From positions 1-21,262 of the forward strand of contig JBLHHI010000058.1 in assembly GCA_047614125.1 (NCBI GenBank): a stretch of 21,262 nt of DNA, given 5' to 3'. Shown here piece by piece: positions 7,594 to 14,550 of the stretch. The notes below the pieces were generated by a model. That model saw only the letters and a program-made list of their open reading frames with translations, did no database searches and was not told where the DNA came from. The translations under genes and the position numbers were made by a program. Every line of letters starts with the position of its first letter. Position 1 is the first letter of the stretch. The DNA comes from JBLHHI01 sp047614125. GTDB lineage: Bacteria; Bacteroidota; Bacteroidia; NS11-12g; UBA9320.

Positions 7594-9083
7594 TCCGCTT
7601 TAATTTTTTGAATTACTTCAATGAGTTTTAACTCATACCCAATGGGTTCTTTCGGTTTGTGCGAATCGAGAATGGGCACTTTAGCCACACGCACTTGATA
7701 AATATAGCCGGGTTTATAGTTTAATCCAATAATGGCTTCACACATTGGAGTCCATTCGGATTGCGAATCGTACCGAACCCTGTTCTGAGTAAAGTAACAA
7801 TTTAGCTGTTGCCCACGATTTCCATCCGTCTTCCCTTTTTTCGAGTCAATCCAGAAAACCGATTCTTCATTTAAATGATAGGCCACGTCTTTTATTTTTT
7901 GCTCTATGCTGAGCAATTTGTATTCATTGGATGCAGCTCCAGCCTTTTTTTCGACCTTAAGTTGATACACAAAACCTTCTTCAAAATAAAAACCTTCGAT
8001 GGGTTCGGATATCAAATCCCAAGCTGCTAATTTATCGTACTGCGGAGAATTCTGGCTTTGCAAACACAAGATTCGGTTTCCGTTTTTTTCGGAGTGCATG
8101 AAGCTGGAAGAATTTATCCAAAGCAACTGGTCATCGGTGGCTAAGTCGACGTTCTCGTAAACGATCTCTAAAATTTCCACCAAACGCAAACTATAGCTCG
8201 GTGCATCCATGATGTTTTCGTAGAAGACATTGTGCGTTTTTTCAACCAAAATTCGGTACATAAACCCATCCTCCGACTCAAAGCCCTGAATGTGTTCACA
8301 TTCTGATTTCCAAGGCTTTAACTTATCGAATGCAGCGGTTTCCTGATAATTGATGCACTTAATTTCGGTGCCGTGAACACCACGTTCCGTAGCACTTTTC
8401 GAGTCAATCCACCATGTAAATATCTCCTTTATCCGCACTTCGCTTGCGTCAATTATTTCCAATATTTCCAGTAAGGCGTATGATGTTTTTTCCAAGAGAA
8501 CACTCTTTTTAACCTTCAATCGATAGTAAAAACCCGAATCGAATTGGAAACCCGAAATGGGCTGGCACAACAAACCCGTCCATGATTTGGGATCCGCATT
8601 CAAGGTACTTCCAAGCTGAATTTCTCGGCATTCTACCTCTGCCTCTCCGTCTTTCGAAAAGGCTTTGAGAGCCAAATTGGTCCAAAATATTTCTTCGGAT
8701 ACGGTGGGTGCTGGAATGTCTTTAATCTTAAAAAACACCTTATCGATGGCATAAATGCTTTGTGTTCTCCCATCGGACTGAACACTCGAAGTTACTTGAA
8801 CTCGAACCTTATATATGAACCCCGGCTCATATTCAAAACCACTGATCTCATCACAAAAAAGTTCCCAAGGCCTTTCCTTGCTGTATTGTGAGCTGGTTTG
8901 GGCTTCAAAACAAAGTTTCCCATCCGTACTTTTAACTTGTTTAGAATTGAGCCATAAATTTTTAAAAAAGACATCGCTTTCATGCGCAGCATGAGCATTT
9001 AAAGCCGAAAGGCTTACCATACCGCTGAATAAGATGATGGTGATGCTTCTAATATTCGTCAAACTGTTTAATAATTTTCTCAT
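7590..9083 (-). CDS. Secreted protein of five tandem DUF4377-like repeats
   Basis: With the start at ATG 9083 the product is 497 residues. A signal peptide (MRKLLNSLTNIRS, hydrophobic core, cleavage near NAHA-A) is followed by five repeats of about 90 residues (roughly 37-122, 130-211, 220-310, 319-399 and 407-497). Each has a Cys-containing strand, a Trp, then I-x-GF-x-(Y/F)-x-x-G(F/Y)-x-Y-x-(L/V)-x-V and a closing strand (EILEI, EQKIKD). This matches the DUF4377 consensus (W-x-x-F, GFxYExGYxYxLxV). A second Cys follows the Trp in repeats 1, 2, 3 and 5 but is Ser in repeat 4, so a disulfide per domain is plausible in an exported protein. The ATG at 9173 lies upstream of the likely promoter -7 box, so it is rejected. 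The stop overlaps the TTG of the kelch pseudogene, suggesting one operon of exported proteins. DUF4377 has no known activity and the role is unknown. Confidence 0.8.
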   Translation of the reverse strand: MRKLLNSLTNIRSITIILFSGMVSLSALNAHAAHESDVFFKNLWLNSKQVKSTDGKLCFEAQTSSQYSKERPWELFCDEISGFEYEPGFIYKVRVQVTSSVQSDGRTQSIYAIDKVFFKIKDIPAPTVSEEIFWTNLALKAFSKDGEAEVECREIQLGSTLNADPKSWTGLLCQPISGFQFDSGFYYRLKVKKSVLLEKTSYALLEILEIIDASEVRIKEIFTWWIDSKSATERGVHGTEIKCINYQETAAFDKLKPWKSECEHIQGFESEDGFMYRILVEKTHNVFYENIMDAPSYSLRLVEILEIVYENVDLATDDQLLWINSSSFMHSEKNGNRILCLQSQNSPQYDKLAAWDLISEPIEGFYFEEGFVYQLKVEKKAGAASNEYKLLSIEQKIKDVAYHLNEESVFWIDSKKGKTDGNRGQQLNCYFTQNRVRYDSQSEWTPMCEAIIGLNYKPGYIYQVRVAKVPILDSHKPKEPIGYELKLIEVIQKIKAD

Positions 9084-9144
9084 ATGCGTATGCACAGCCA
9101 CATCCACCATCCGATTAAATGATGCAACATTGGCTCTTTCGGAG

Positions 9145-9173
9145 CAAATATATATGTACAATTTTGAGTTCAA
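9145..9173 (-). promoter_or_regulatory. Promoter of the DUF4377-repeat/kelch operon
   Basis: On the minus strand TTG (9173-9171) and a perfect TATATTTG (9152-9145) are 18 bases apart, matching the Bacteroidota -33/-7 pattern. The expected transcript start near 9138 leaves a leader of about 55 bases before ATG 9083. This promoter lies only about 10 bases from the end of the repeat copy at 9183-9409. Confidence 0.65.
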
Positions 9174-9182
9174 TTACTTTTA

Positions 9183-9409
9183 ACCTGAGTTCGATTAATC
9201 TTTTCAAATTCAGATTTGTATAGAACCCAAGTAGTGAGGCGAAAACAGGAAGGTTTATATTTATAAACCGACTGATTTCAACGAAGCTAATTGGGTTTTA
9301 TATACAAAAGTCCGCTTTACACTTGTGAAAAGCGATTTTCATCGTAAAAATTACTCGAAACTCACTGTTCACAAGCGTTCTGAATTCAAAATATGAATCG
9401 AACTCAGGT
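9183..9409. mobile_element. MITE-like repeat, copy A (227 bp)
   Basis: The ends ACCTGAGTTCGATT (9183-9196) and AATCGAACTCAGGT (9396-9409) are perfect 14-base inverted repeats; similarity between the two ends continues with gaps to about 35 bases. There is no open frame. It is inverted relative to copies B and C. Internal stems include CTTGTGAA (9322-9329) with TTCACAAG (9368-9375), and a GGTTTATA/TATAAACC hairpin at 9252-9269. It lacks the 34-base GGGCGGGCCC module of B and C. Flanks TTTTA and CTTTA are a possible imperfect target duplication. Confidence 0.85.
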
Positions 9410-9430
9410 CTTTAGTTATTAAAACTAAAG
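9410..9430. terminator. Weak A/T-rich hairpin downstream of the membrane-protein gene
   Basis: CTTTAGTT (9410-9417) and AACTAAAG (9423-9430) pair around a 5-base loop. It follows the stop codon of the gene at 9472 and directly abuts the end of repeat copy A. There is no long T tract, so terminator activity is uncertain. Confidence 0.35.
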
Positions 9431-9471
9431 GCACGCTCTCAATGAACTATGATTCGTTTTGATTTATTCTG

Positions 9472-10113
9472 CTACGCTACCCTTTGCACTGGGTTAATCA
9501 TGTAAAGGCAAATCAACGCCATCCATCCAAGACCCAGAACAAATCCCAGTTTTTGCAATATTGGCACACTTACGAGAAAGGTGCTTGAGAAATACAATAC
9601 ATTGTTGAGTATCAACACAAAAAGGAGGAAAATGCCGAGGGTGAACAATTGCTTTCTTTTTTGGATGAAGAGTTCGAGCAAAACAAAAAATATTCCAACT
9701 GATCCAAAAAGACTTGCCAAAAGAAGCATAAGCGAATGCAAACGGGTGCTAATGAGAAAAGCAAAAATCATGGCTAAACTCCCGCAAATCTTAATAATTC
9801 GTCTGTTTTGCACAGAGCTTGCACATCGATTGGCGAACAAAATAAAAAAAGCCATCAAGCCAACACTAATGATGGCCATGGCAGAAAGCGCATAAAAGCA
9901 ACTTGGATTTTGAACTCCACCATAGGTTTCACCGCTCATTAAATCGCACCAATAGTTGCGTTGCCAGTCAAAACCAAGCGATTGAGGATTAATTTCGGTA
10001 CCCCCGGGATAAATGCTGGCGGCATACACATAAAGCCCAACAAAGAGCAATACCGCAACGATCGGCAACCAAACGGCAAATTTATTAATGATGCTTTTCA
10101 AAAGTGGAACCAA
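9472..10113 (-). CDS. Multi-pass integral membrane protein, function unknown
   Basis: This 213-residue product is strongly hydrophobic, with about six membrane segments (roughly 13-33, 74-94, 108-124, 128-150, 154-175 and 185-206). Between the first and second lies a presumed outside loop of about 40 residues with GGTEINPQSLGFDWQRNYW, CDLMSGETYGG and NPSCF, which may hold a Cys pair. The topology and the loop placement loosely recall DUF998-type proteins, but I cannot assign a family with confidence. No ATG is available near the beginning: the likely starts are TTG at 10113 or TTG at 10101 (reading MKSIINKF), the latter looking more natural. The gene begins 13 bases after the potassium-channel stop codon, so the two are probably co-transcribed. 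Whether they work together is unknown. Confidence 0.7.
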   Translation of the reverse strand: MVPLLKSIINKFAVWLPIVAVLLFVGLYVYAASIYPGGTEINPQSLGFDWQRNYWCDLMSGETYGGVQNPSCFYALSAMAIISVGLMAFFILFANRCASSVQNRRIIKICGSLAMIFAFLISTRLHSLMLLLASLFGSVGIFFVLLELFIQKRKQLFTLGIFLLFVLILNNVLYFSSTFLVSVPILQKLGFVLGLGWMALICLYMINPVQRVA

Positions 10114-10126
10114 GCTAATTTAAGAT

Positions 10127-10876
10127 TCAAGGATGTGGATGATGTGAACCTGAAGTTTTGTTTTTCATCTCTTCTTGTTCTATTTCGCGTGCTCTAGAAA
10201 GTGAAGAGGCAACCAGTCCAGCTGGAATGGTAACGATGCCAACCCCTACGATGAGCATAAAAAATGTAAACACCTTTCCACCAGCAGTAACTGGGTAAAT
10301 ATCTCCATAACCCACTGTAGTTAAGGTGGTTACCGCCCACCACAGCCCATCAAATATGGAAGCGTAATTCTCGGGCTGAATGGGATGTTCAAAGAAATAA
10401 ATCCCTGCAGCAGCCAAAAAGATGAAAATTCCTGAAACCAAAAAGAACAAGATGATTTCCTCTTTAATAATACGAGCAGCAATGCTAAATCGGTGCATGG
10501 CACGATTGTATCGAACCAATTTAAACGCTCTGAAGATTCGAAAAATTCTGAAAATCCGTATGTACGATAAATCAATTGCCAATCCAATAAATAAAGGAAA
10601 AATGGCTAAAAAGTCGATGATGCCGTAAAAACTGAATACATATTGCCAAGGATGTTTGGCAACATAAATACGCAACGAATACTCAATGAGGAAAAGAAAA
10701 ACTAAAACGATTTCACCAGTATGCAACCAATAGTAGGTTTCGGCCGAATTGCTTGGCAAAGTTTCCAACGCAAAGATTATGAGCGATAGCACTATCAGCA
10801 ATTGAATCACATAGTCAAACAAACGACCGTTGAACGTCGTATTGTCTTCAATAATTTTTCTGAGCTTTTTCTTCAT
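10127..10876 (-). CDS. Voltage-gated-type potassium channel (six-segment Kv-like)
   Basis: From the ATG at 10876 the product is 249 residues, a typical size for bacterial Kv-type channels. It has a voltage-sensor domain (S1-S4, about 20-125). S4 carries basic residues every third position (R107, R110, R113, R116, K119, R122) within YIRIFRIFRIFRAFKLVRY. The pore region has a pore helix (GLWWAVTTLT), the selectivity filter TVGYGD (187-192) and an S6 with a Gly hinge (VGVGIVTIPAGLVASSL). The filter indicates K+ selectivity, and the S4 charges indicate voltage sensing. The C-terminus is short and has no RCK domain. A TTG at 10888 would add four residues, but the ATG followed by a lysine-rich N-terminus is more natural. 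It is the first gene of a pair with the membrane protein at 9472. Likely role: K+ flux or membrane-potential control. Confidence 0.93.
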   Translation of the reverse strand: MKKKLRKIIEDNTTFNGRLFDYVIQLLIVLSLIIFALETLPSNSAETYYWLHTGEIVLVFLFLIEYSLRIYVAKHPWQYVFSFYGIIDFLAIFPLFIGLAIDLSYIRIFRIFRIFRAFKLVRYNRAMHRFSIAARIIKEEIILFFLVSGIFIFLAAAGIYFFEHPIQPENYASIFDGLWWAVTTLTTVGYGDIYPVTAGGKVFTFFMLIVGVGIVTIPAGLVASSLSRAREIEQEEMKNKTSGSHHPHP

Positions 10877-10964
10877 TCGATGTGGCAATGTACAATTTTT
10901 TTAAAATTGACTCTGCTACTTTTTATCATCAACCGGAATAAAAGTTGGCGTGTTGTCAAATACC

Positions 10965-11235
10965 TTAGAACCTGAGTTCGGTTCAGATTTTGAAATTCAG
11001 AACGCTAGTGAGTAGTGAGTTTCGAGTAAAAATTACGAAGACAGGGCGGGCCCTTTCGAGTAATTTTAACGATGGAAATCGCTTTTCACTAGTGTAAAAC
11101 GAGCTTTTGTCTTTTAACCTAATTGGCTTCGTTGAACTCAGTTGGTTTATATGAATAAACCTTCCTGATTTCGCCTAGCCACTGAGGTTCAATACAAATC
11201 TGAATTTTAAAAGATAAATCGAACTCAGGTTTAGA
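10965..11235. mobile_element. MITE-like repeat, copy B with TTAGA target duplication
   Basis: The element spans 10970-11230 (261 bp) with ends ACCTGAGTTCG and CGAACTCAGGT. It is flanked by direct repeats TTAGA at 10965-10969 and 11231-11235, consistent with a 5-base target-site duplication. It is the longest copy: it has both the 34-base GC-rich hairpin module (11030-11063, bounded by direct repeats TTTCGAGTAA) and the region that is missing from copy C. The internal stem is CGCTAGTGA (11003-11011) with TCACTAGTG (11086-11094). It encodes nothing and lies between the channel and lectin genes. Confidence 0.87.
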
Positions 11236-11307
11236 AATCTAGGTTGCACCTTGTGCGTTGGCAGATGTTCAAGACCCTGGTTATTGTTTATTCATAATCT
11301 GGTTGCT

Positions 11308-11336
11308 AAGGTGGGGGTTCGCTCCCACCTTTTTTT
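11308..11336 (+). terminator. Intrinsic terminator-like hairpin after the lectin gene
   Basis: AAGGTGGG (11308-11315) pairs with CCCACCTT (11324-11331) and a T run continues to 11336. The T run is on the plus strand while the adjacent lectin gene is on the minus strand, ending at 11336. It may block plus-strand transcription or act in both directions. Confidence 0.6.
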
Positions 11337-13405
11337 CATCTCAAAACCACTAAGGTTCCTTGATTCTGAAAGCGCTGCATGTTTTGGTGGTGTGGGGTGT
11401 CGTACGAAATTACCCAAACATATACACCAGCTTCCGCCAAATCAGATTGATAGCTTCCATCCCAACCTTGACTTATATCATGTGTTTCAAACACCTTTTG
11501 TCCCCAACGATTGTAAAGCTCTAATTTGAAATTGGGTGGATTATCGCAATTGGAAACGGCGTTCCATTGTTGGTTAATGCCCTTGCCTTGATATAAAAAT
11601 GCATTGGGTGTCCATACTCTGCAATCGCAGTATTTAAGTCCAATTACCATGGTATCTCGCGCCGTTCCACATTCATTGCTTACTTGCACCCAAACAAAGG
11701 GCACGTTGGCGAGAAGATCCAAATACGTGGTTTGGCTTCCGTCCGACCAAGTAAGATCAGTCACGTTGGTTTTGGCATGAATGCGCAACACTTCTTGGTT
11801 GCACATCCCAATCGTATCCGGGAGCCTTATAAATGGCATTTCCACTTTCACAACTTCACACGTATCGCTGCTCAAACACCAGAGCAAGCTATTGGTGAGA
11901 ATATACGTACCGCCTTCTTCCACCTTTAGTTTTCGACTGCTATCTCCAGTGTTCCAAGATTTTGAAGCTTTGGAAGCGAACGGACCTTCTAACAATGGGT
12001 TCGATTTTAGGTAGGTGGTTTCATCTCCGCACAATAAGATGTCTCCAGGAAGTAAGGGTTTAATACTCGGCATCATGTTTACACGGTAAAAAGCAGTATC
12101 GGAACCGCATTGATTTTGTACAATGATTGCTCCTTCTTCGCTCGTATGTACTACCTTACTTGCACCGCTGTGCACAGGAATCCAACGCACCATTCCAACA
12201 TACGTATTTGTTGTAAACCACACCTCAGAACTATCTCCAAAGCACATTAACGAGTCAAAGTGTGAAACAATTCTCGGTGCTAGCCCAGTATTTACAACAA
12301 AGTCACCCGCAAACTTGCAATGCACACCTTGGGCGAAATAAGGATATTTTCCTGCCTTTCGTAAAATCCGAGGACTTTCCCGATTTCCATCCTTCCAAAC
12401 AATCTTATGTCCTTTAATTTCAGGCACTACAAAGACTTCGGGCTCGCACATTTCTACCCTCCGATTCGGTAATATTGGAGCCACAGTGTCTATTCTTACA
12501 CGCACGATATTATTTTGAACAATGAAATTGCATTGGTCAAAAACCGTCACTTCATAGGTCATATTTGTACTTCCGGTAAAACCCGGATTTGCGGTATTGG
12601 CAAAGGTCAAATCGGTTGTAGGAAACCACTTGTAGGTGAAATTATCGATGGGATTTGCCGACAAGACCGTGTATGCGCCTGCACAATGCACGAATTCATA
12701 CTCCTGCTTAGGAGGAAAGTTAAAACACATGATGTGGGTATTTGTGTTCGCGCCGGTAGCTGCCGACATGCCCCAAGTAACCTTGGTTTCTCCGTTGAAT
12801 ATTTCGTTGATAAAATCGTATTTAAAATGAACTACTTTTTTGCAATCCAGCCAAACCTCAAGTATTTGCTCTTCCGCCTTCCAAGCAATGCTAACCTTAT
12901 GATATTCACCATCTTCTAAGCTTCCCGAACCCGGAATAACCAATGGACCATACAAGGTGGAGTCCCCGCGGTGTGAAATAATTCCGTTCTTTAAAACAGC
13001 AATGTGATTGAACACTGGATCTTGTAATCCTAAATTCTCGTAGGTGTCGAATTCAATTCCTAGACTTGGTTTGGTCCCTTCATAGCCGTTGCCCGCACCG
13101 TCGGTTCCAATTTTATTCATATCCTTATCTTGTAGGCTAAAGACCATTCCATCCGCCCCTTCTTTTTTATCACCAAAATATAAGTAAAACGATAGATCAA
13201 ACGATTTGGTCAAATCAAGCTTTTCTTCATTCCAAATGGCTCCACGATCGAAGGATTTTTTACCACTAGTAAGTTCATAACAACCTGCAGATATCATTTT
13301 AGCAGATCCGAACATTCGCAGATCTTGTGCTTGAAGCAGCGGAGTAAATAATAAAATGGATAGAATGAATGAAAGCAATTTAAAAAGAATGGACGAGTAC
13401 TTCAT
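11336..13405 (-). CDS. L-type lectin-like surface protein with T9SS type B sorting domain
   Basis: This 689-residue exported protein has a signal peptide (1-26, ending LLQAQ). An L-type (legume-like) lectin domain follows (about 28-235), with AIWNEEKLDLTKSFDLSFYL, GADGMVFSLQ (84-91), LGIEFDTYEN (115-124) and FNHIAV (132-137), the positions that normally build the metal and sugar site. The middle (about 240-590) has Ig/PKD-like strands with repeated phrases such as GTARDTMV and CGSDTAFYRV. The last 95 residues (VWTPNAFLYQGKGIN, LYNRWGQKVFETHD, GWDGSYQ, AGVYVWVISY) are a gliding-motility-associated C-terminal domain, the type B signal for T9SS export. In Flavobacteriia such proteins are surface or secreted adhesins; the sugar target is unknown. 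Start ATG 13405 precedes the signal peptide directly. It is transcribed alone and followed at once by a hairpin. Confidence 0.93.
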   Translation of the reverse strand: MKYSSILFKLLSFILSILLFTPLLQAQDLRMFGSAKMISAGCYELTSGKKSFDRGAIWNEEKLDLTKSFDLSFYLYFGDKKEGADGMVFSLQDKDMNKIGTDGAGNGYEGTKPSLGIEFDTYENLGLQDPVFNHIAVLKNGIISHRGDSTLYGPLVIPGSGSLEDGEYHKVSIAWKAEEQILEVWLDCKKVVHFKYDFINEIFNGETKVTWGMSAATGANTNTHIMCFNFPPKQEYEFVHCAGAYTVLSANPIDNFTYKWFPTTDLTFANTANPGFTGSTNMTYEVTVFDQCNFIVQNNIVRVRIDTVAPILPNRRVEMCEPEVFVVPEIKGHKIVWKDGNRESPRILRKAGKYPYFAQGVHCKFAGDFVVNTGLAPRIVSHFDSLMCFGDSSEVWFTTNTYVGMVRWIPVHSGASKVVHTSEEGAIIVQNQCGSDTAFYRVNMMPSIKPLLPGDILLCGDETTYLKSNPLLEGPFASKASKSWNTGDSSRKLKVEEGGTYILTNSLLWCLSSDTCEVVKVEMPFIRLPDTIGMCNQEVLRIHAKTNVTDLTWSDGSQTTYLDLLANVPFVWVQVSNECGTARDTMVIGLKYCDCRVWTPNAFLYQGKGINQQWNAVSNCDNPPNFKLELYNRWGQKVFETHDISQGWDGSYQSDLAEAGVYVWVISYDTPHHQNMQRFQNQGTLVVLR

Positions 13406-13554
13406 AATTCAATTATTAGTCGTAAACAGACGTACCTCTTCCCCGAACGGAAATGCTCATTTTTTAAAGATTTAAAATAAAAACCTTGGAATTGGGTGTC
13501 GTACTATGATGACCCTTACATGGTTAAATGCGTTGCACCCGAAATGAAATGGAC

Positions 13555-13583
13555 AAAAAAAAGCGCCGTGGGCGCTTTTTTTT
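13555..13583 (-). terminator. Intrinsic terminator of the peroxiredoxin gene
   Basis: GCGCC (13563-13567) and GGCGC (13571-13575) pair around GTG, with eight A on one side and eight T on the other, giving a symmetric hairpin. It lies just after the peroxiredoxin stop codon and can work in both directions. The remainder of 13406-13554 shows no feature I can support beyond the lectin leader. Confidence 0.92.
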
Positions 13584-13611
13584 AAGTCTCATTCCAAAGA
13601 ATTGAATGATT

Positions 13612-14244
13612 TTAATTTTTCGAAAGATAATCGGCAACTCCTTCATGCGAGTTTTTTAATGCCGTTTTGCCTTCTTCCCAATTGGCCGGACAGACCTCGC
13701 CGTTGGTTTCAAGGTGGATTAAAGAATCCAACATACGCATGGCTTCACCAACGCTTCTTCCCAATCCAAAATCGTTTACCACTTGATGGCGAACTACACC
13801 GGTTTTATCGATTAAGAATAAACCTCGATACGCGATCATCGGGCCGGATGCCGCCATGTTTTCATGTTCATCATACACGTATTCTCCGCCCAAAATTCCA
13901 AAGTTCATGGATACGGTTTTAGTTGTGTCGGCAACAACCGGGTAAGTAACTCCCTGAATTCCACCATCATCCTTGGCCATGTGCAACCATGCCCAATGCG
14001 ATTCTTCCGAATCAGTTGAACAGGCTACTATTTCGCAACCCTTGGCCTTAAAGTCTGAAAGTTTTGCCTGAAAAGCATGCAACTCTGTTGGGCAAACAGT
14101 CGTAAAATCTTTGGGATAAAAGAAGAAGATTACGTATTTCTCTCCTATATATTGATCTAAGGTAAAGTTCTCAACGACCTCAGTTCCATTAATAACTGCT
14201 TTTGCGTTAAACGACGGGGCTTTCTTTCCTACTAATACTGACAT
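13612..14244 (-). CDS. Typical 2-Cys peroxiredoxin (AhpC/Prx1 type)
   Basis: This 210-residue thiol peroxidase reduces hydrogen peroxide and organic peroxides using thioredoxin or a similar donor in the cytoplasm. The peroxidatic cysteine is C51 in FTTVCPTE, with T48 and the conserved R140 (AYRGLFLID). The resolving cysteine is C185 in GEVCPANW. The C-terminus has EGVADYLSK, and a GGIQG segment near 94-98 stands near the GGLG position of Prx1 enzymes, so sensitivity to overoxidation is possible but not certain. The length fits the family. It is a single-gene transcript, with a promoter at 14270-14300 and a strong terminator at 13555-13583. I do not assign ahpC, because the sequence is closer in look to the Prx1 (tryparedoxin peroxidase) branch. 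Confidence 0.96.
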   Translation of the reverse strand: MSVLVGKKAPSFNAKAVINGTEVVENFTLDQYIGEKYVIFFFYPKDFTTVCPTELHAFQAKLSDFKAKGCEIVACSTDSEESHWAWLHMAKDDGGIQGVTYPVVADTTKTVSMNFGILGGEYVYDEHENMAASGPMIAYRGLFLIDKTGVVRHQVVNDFGLGRSVGEAMRMLDSLIHLETNGEVCPANWEEGKTALKNSHEGVADYLSKN

Positions 14245-14269
14245 TAATTGTTGTTTTTTAATTAGGCAG

Positions 14270-14300
14270 CAAAATTACAAACAACCCAACATGCGCACAA
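14270..14300 (-). promoter_or_regulatory. Promoter of the peroxiredoxin gene
   Basis: Minus-strand TTG (14300-14298) and TAATTTTG (14277-14270), a perfect TAnnTTTG box, are 20 bases apart. They lie 26 bases before the start codon, leaving a short leader. Confidence 0.6.
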
Positions 14301-14357
14301 CGAATTACGCTGTGTTTTCAATCACTAATATTGATGTTGATATATGTGAATCTTATA

Positions 14358-14534
14358 ACCCGAGTTTGAATGATGTTTTGAATTTAGAACGCCTGTGGAC
14401 AGTGAGTTTCGAGTAAAAATTTCAAAGACAGGGCGGGCCCTTTCAAGTAATTTTTACGATGAAAATCGCTTTTCACAAGTGAAATGCGAGCTTTTGTATA
14501 AACCTGAATTTTAAAAGATTAATCGAACTCGGGT
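14358..14534. mobile_element. MITE-like repeat, copy C (177 bp, internal deletion)
   Basis: The ends ACCCGAGTTTGA and TCGAACTCGGGT are diverged versions of the family ends, with a matching T-to-C change at both tips (CCTGAG to CCCGAG). The 34-base GGGCGGGCCC module is present, bounded by TTTCGAGTAA (14407-14416) and TTTCAAGTAA (14441-14450). About 80 bases found in A and B between CTTTTGT and CTGAATTT are missing. Flanking TTATA and TTATG could be a worn target duplication. It lies between the peroxiredoxin leader and the DNRLRE gene. Confidence 0.85.
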
Positions 14535-14550
14535 TATGAGGTCTTTTCTT

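Noticed and set aside
9084..9173. Start of the DUF4377-repeat gene at ATG 9173
   Set aside because: This ATG lies upstream of the best promoter -7 box (9145-9152), and the extra 30 residues would precede the signal peptide. ATG 9083 gives a normal exported protein.
9581..9895. Plus-strand reading frame inside the membrane-protein gene
   Set aside because: It is the antisense of a hydrophobic gene, with lysine-rich low-complexity content and no plausible promoter.
11041..11060. A restriction-type or origin palindrome at GGGCGGGCCC
   Set aside because: The same sequence occurs in copy C at the matching place, so it is part of the repeat family's hairpin module.
11308..11336. A tRNA T-arm suggested by GGGTTCG in the hairpin
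   Set aside because: No acceptor stem, anticodon arm or D-arm fits upstream, and the hairpin is followed by a T run as in a terminator.
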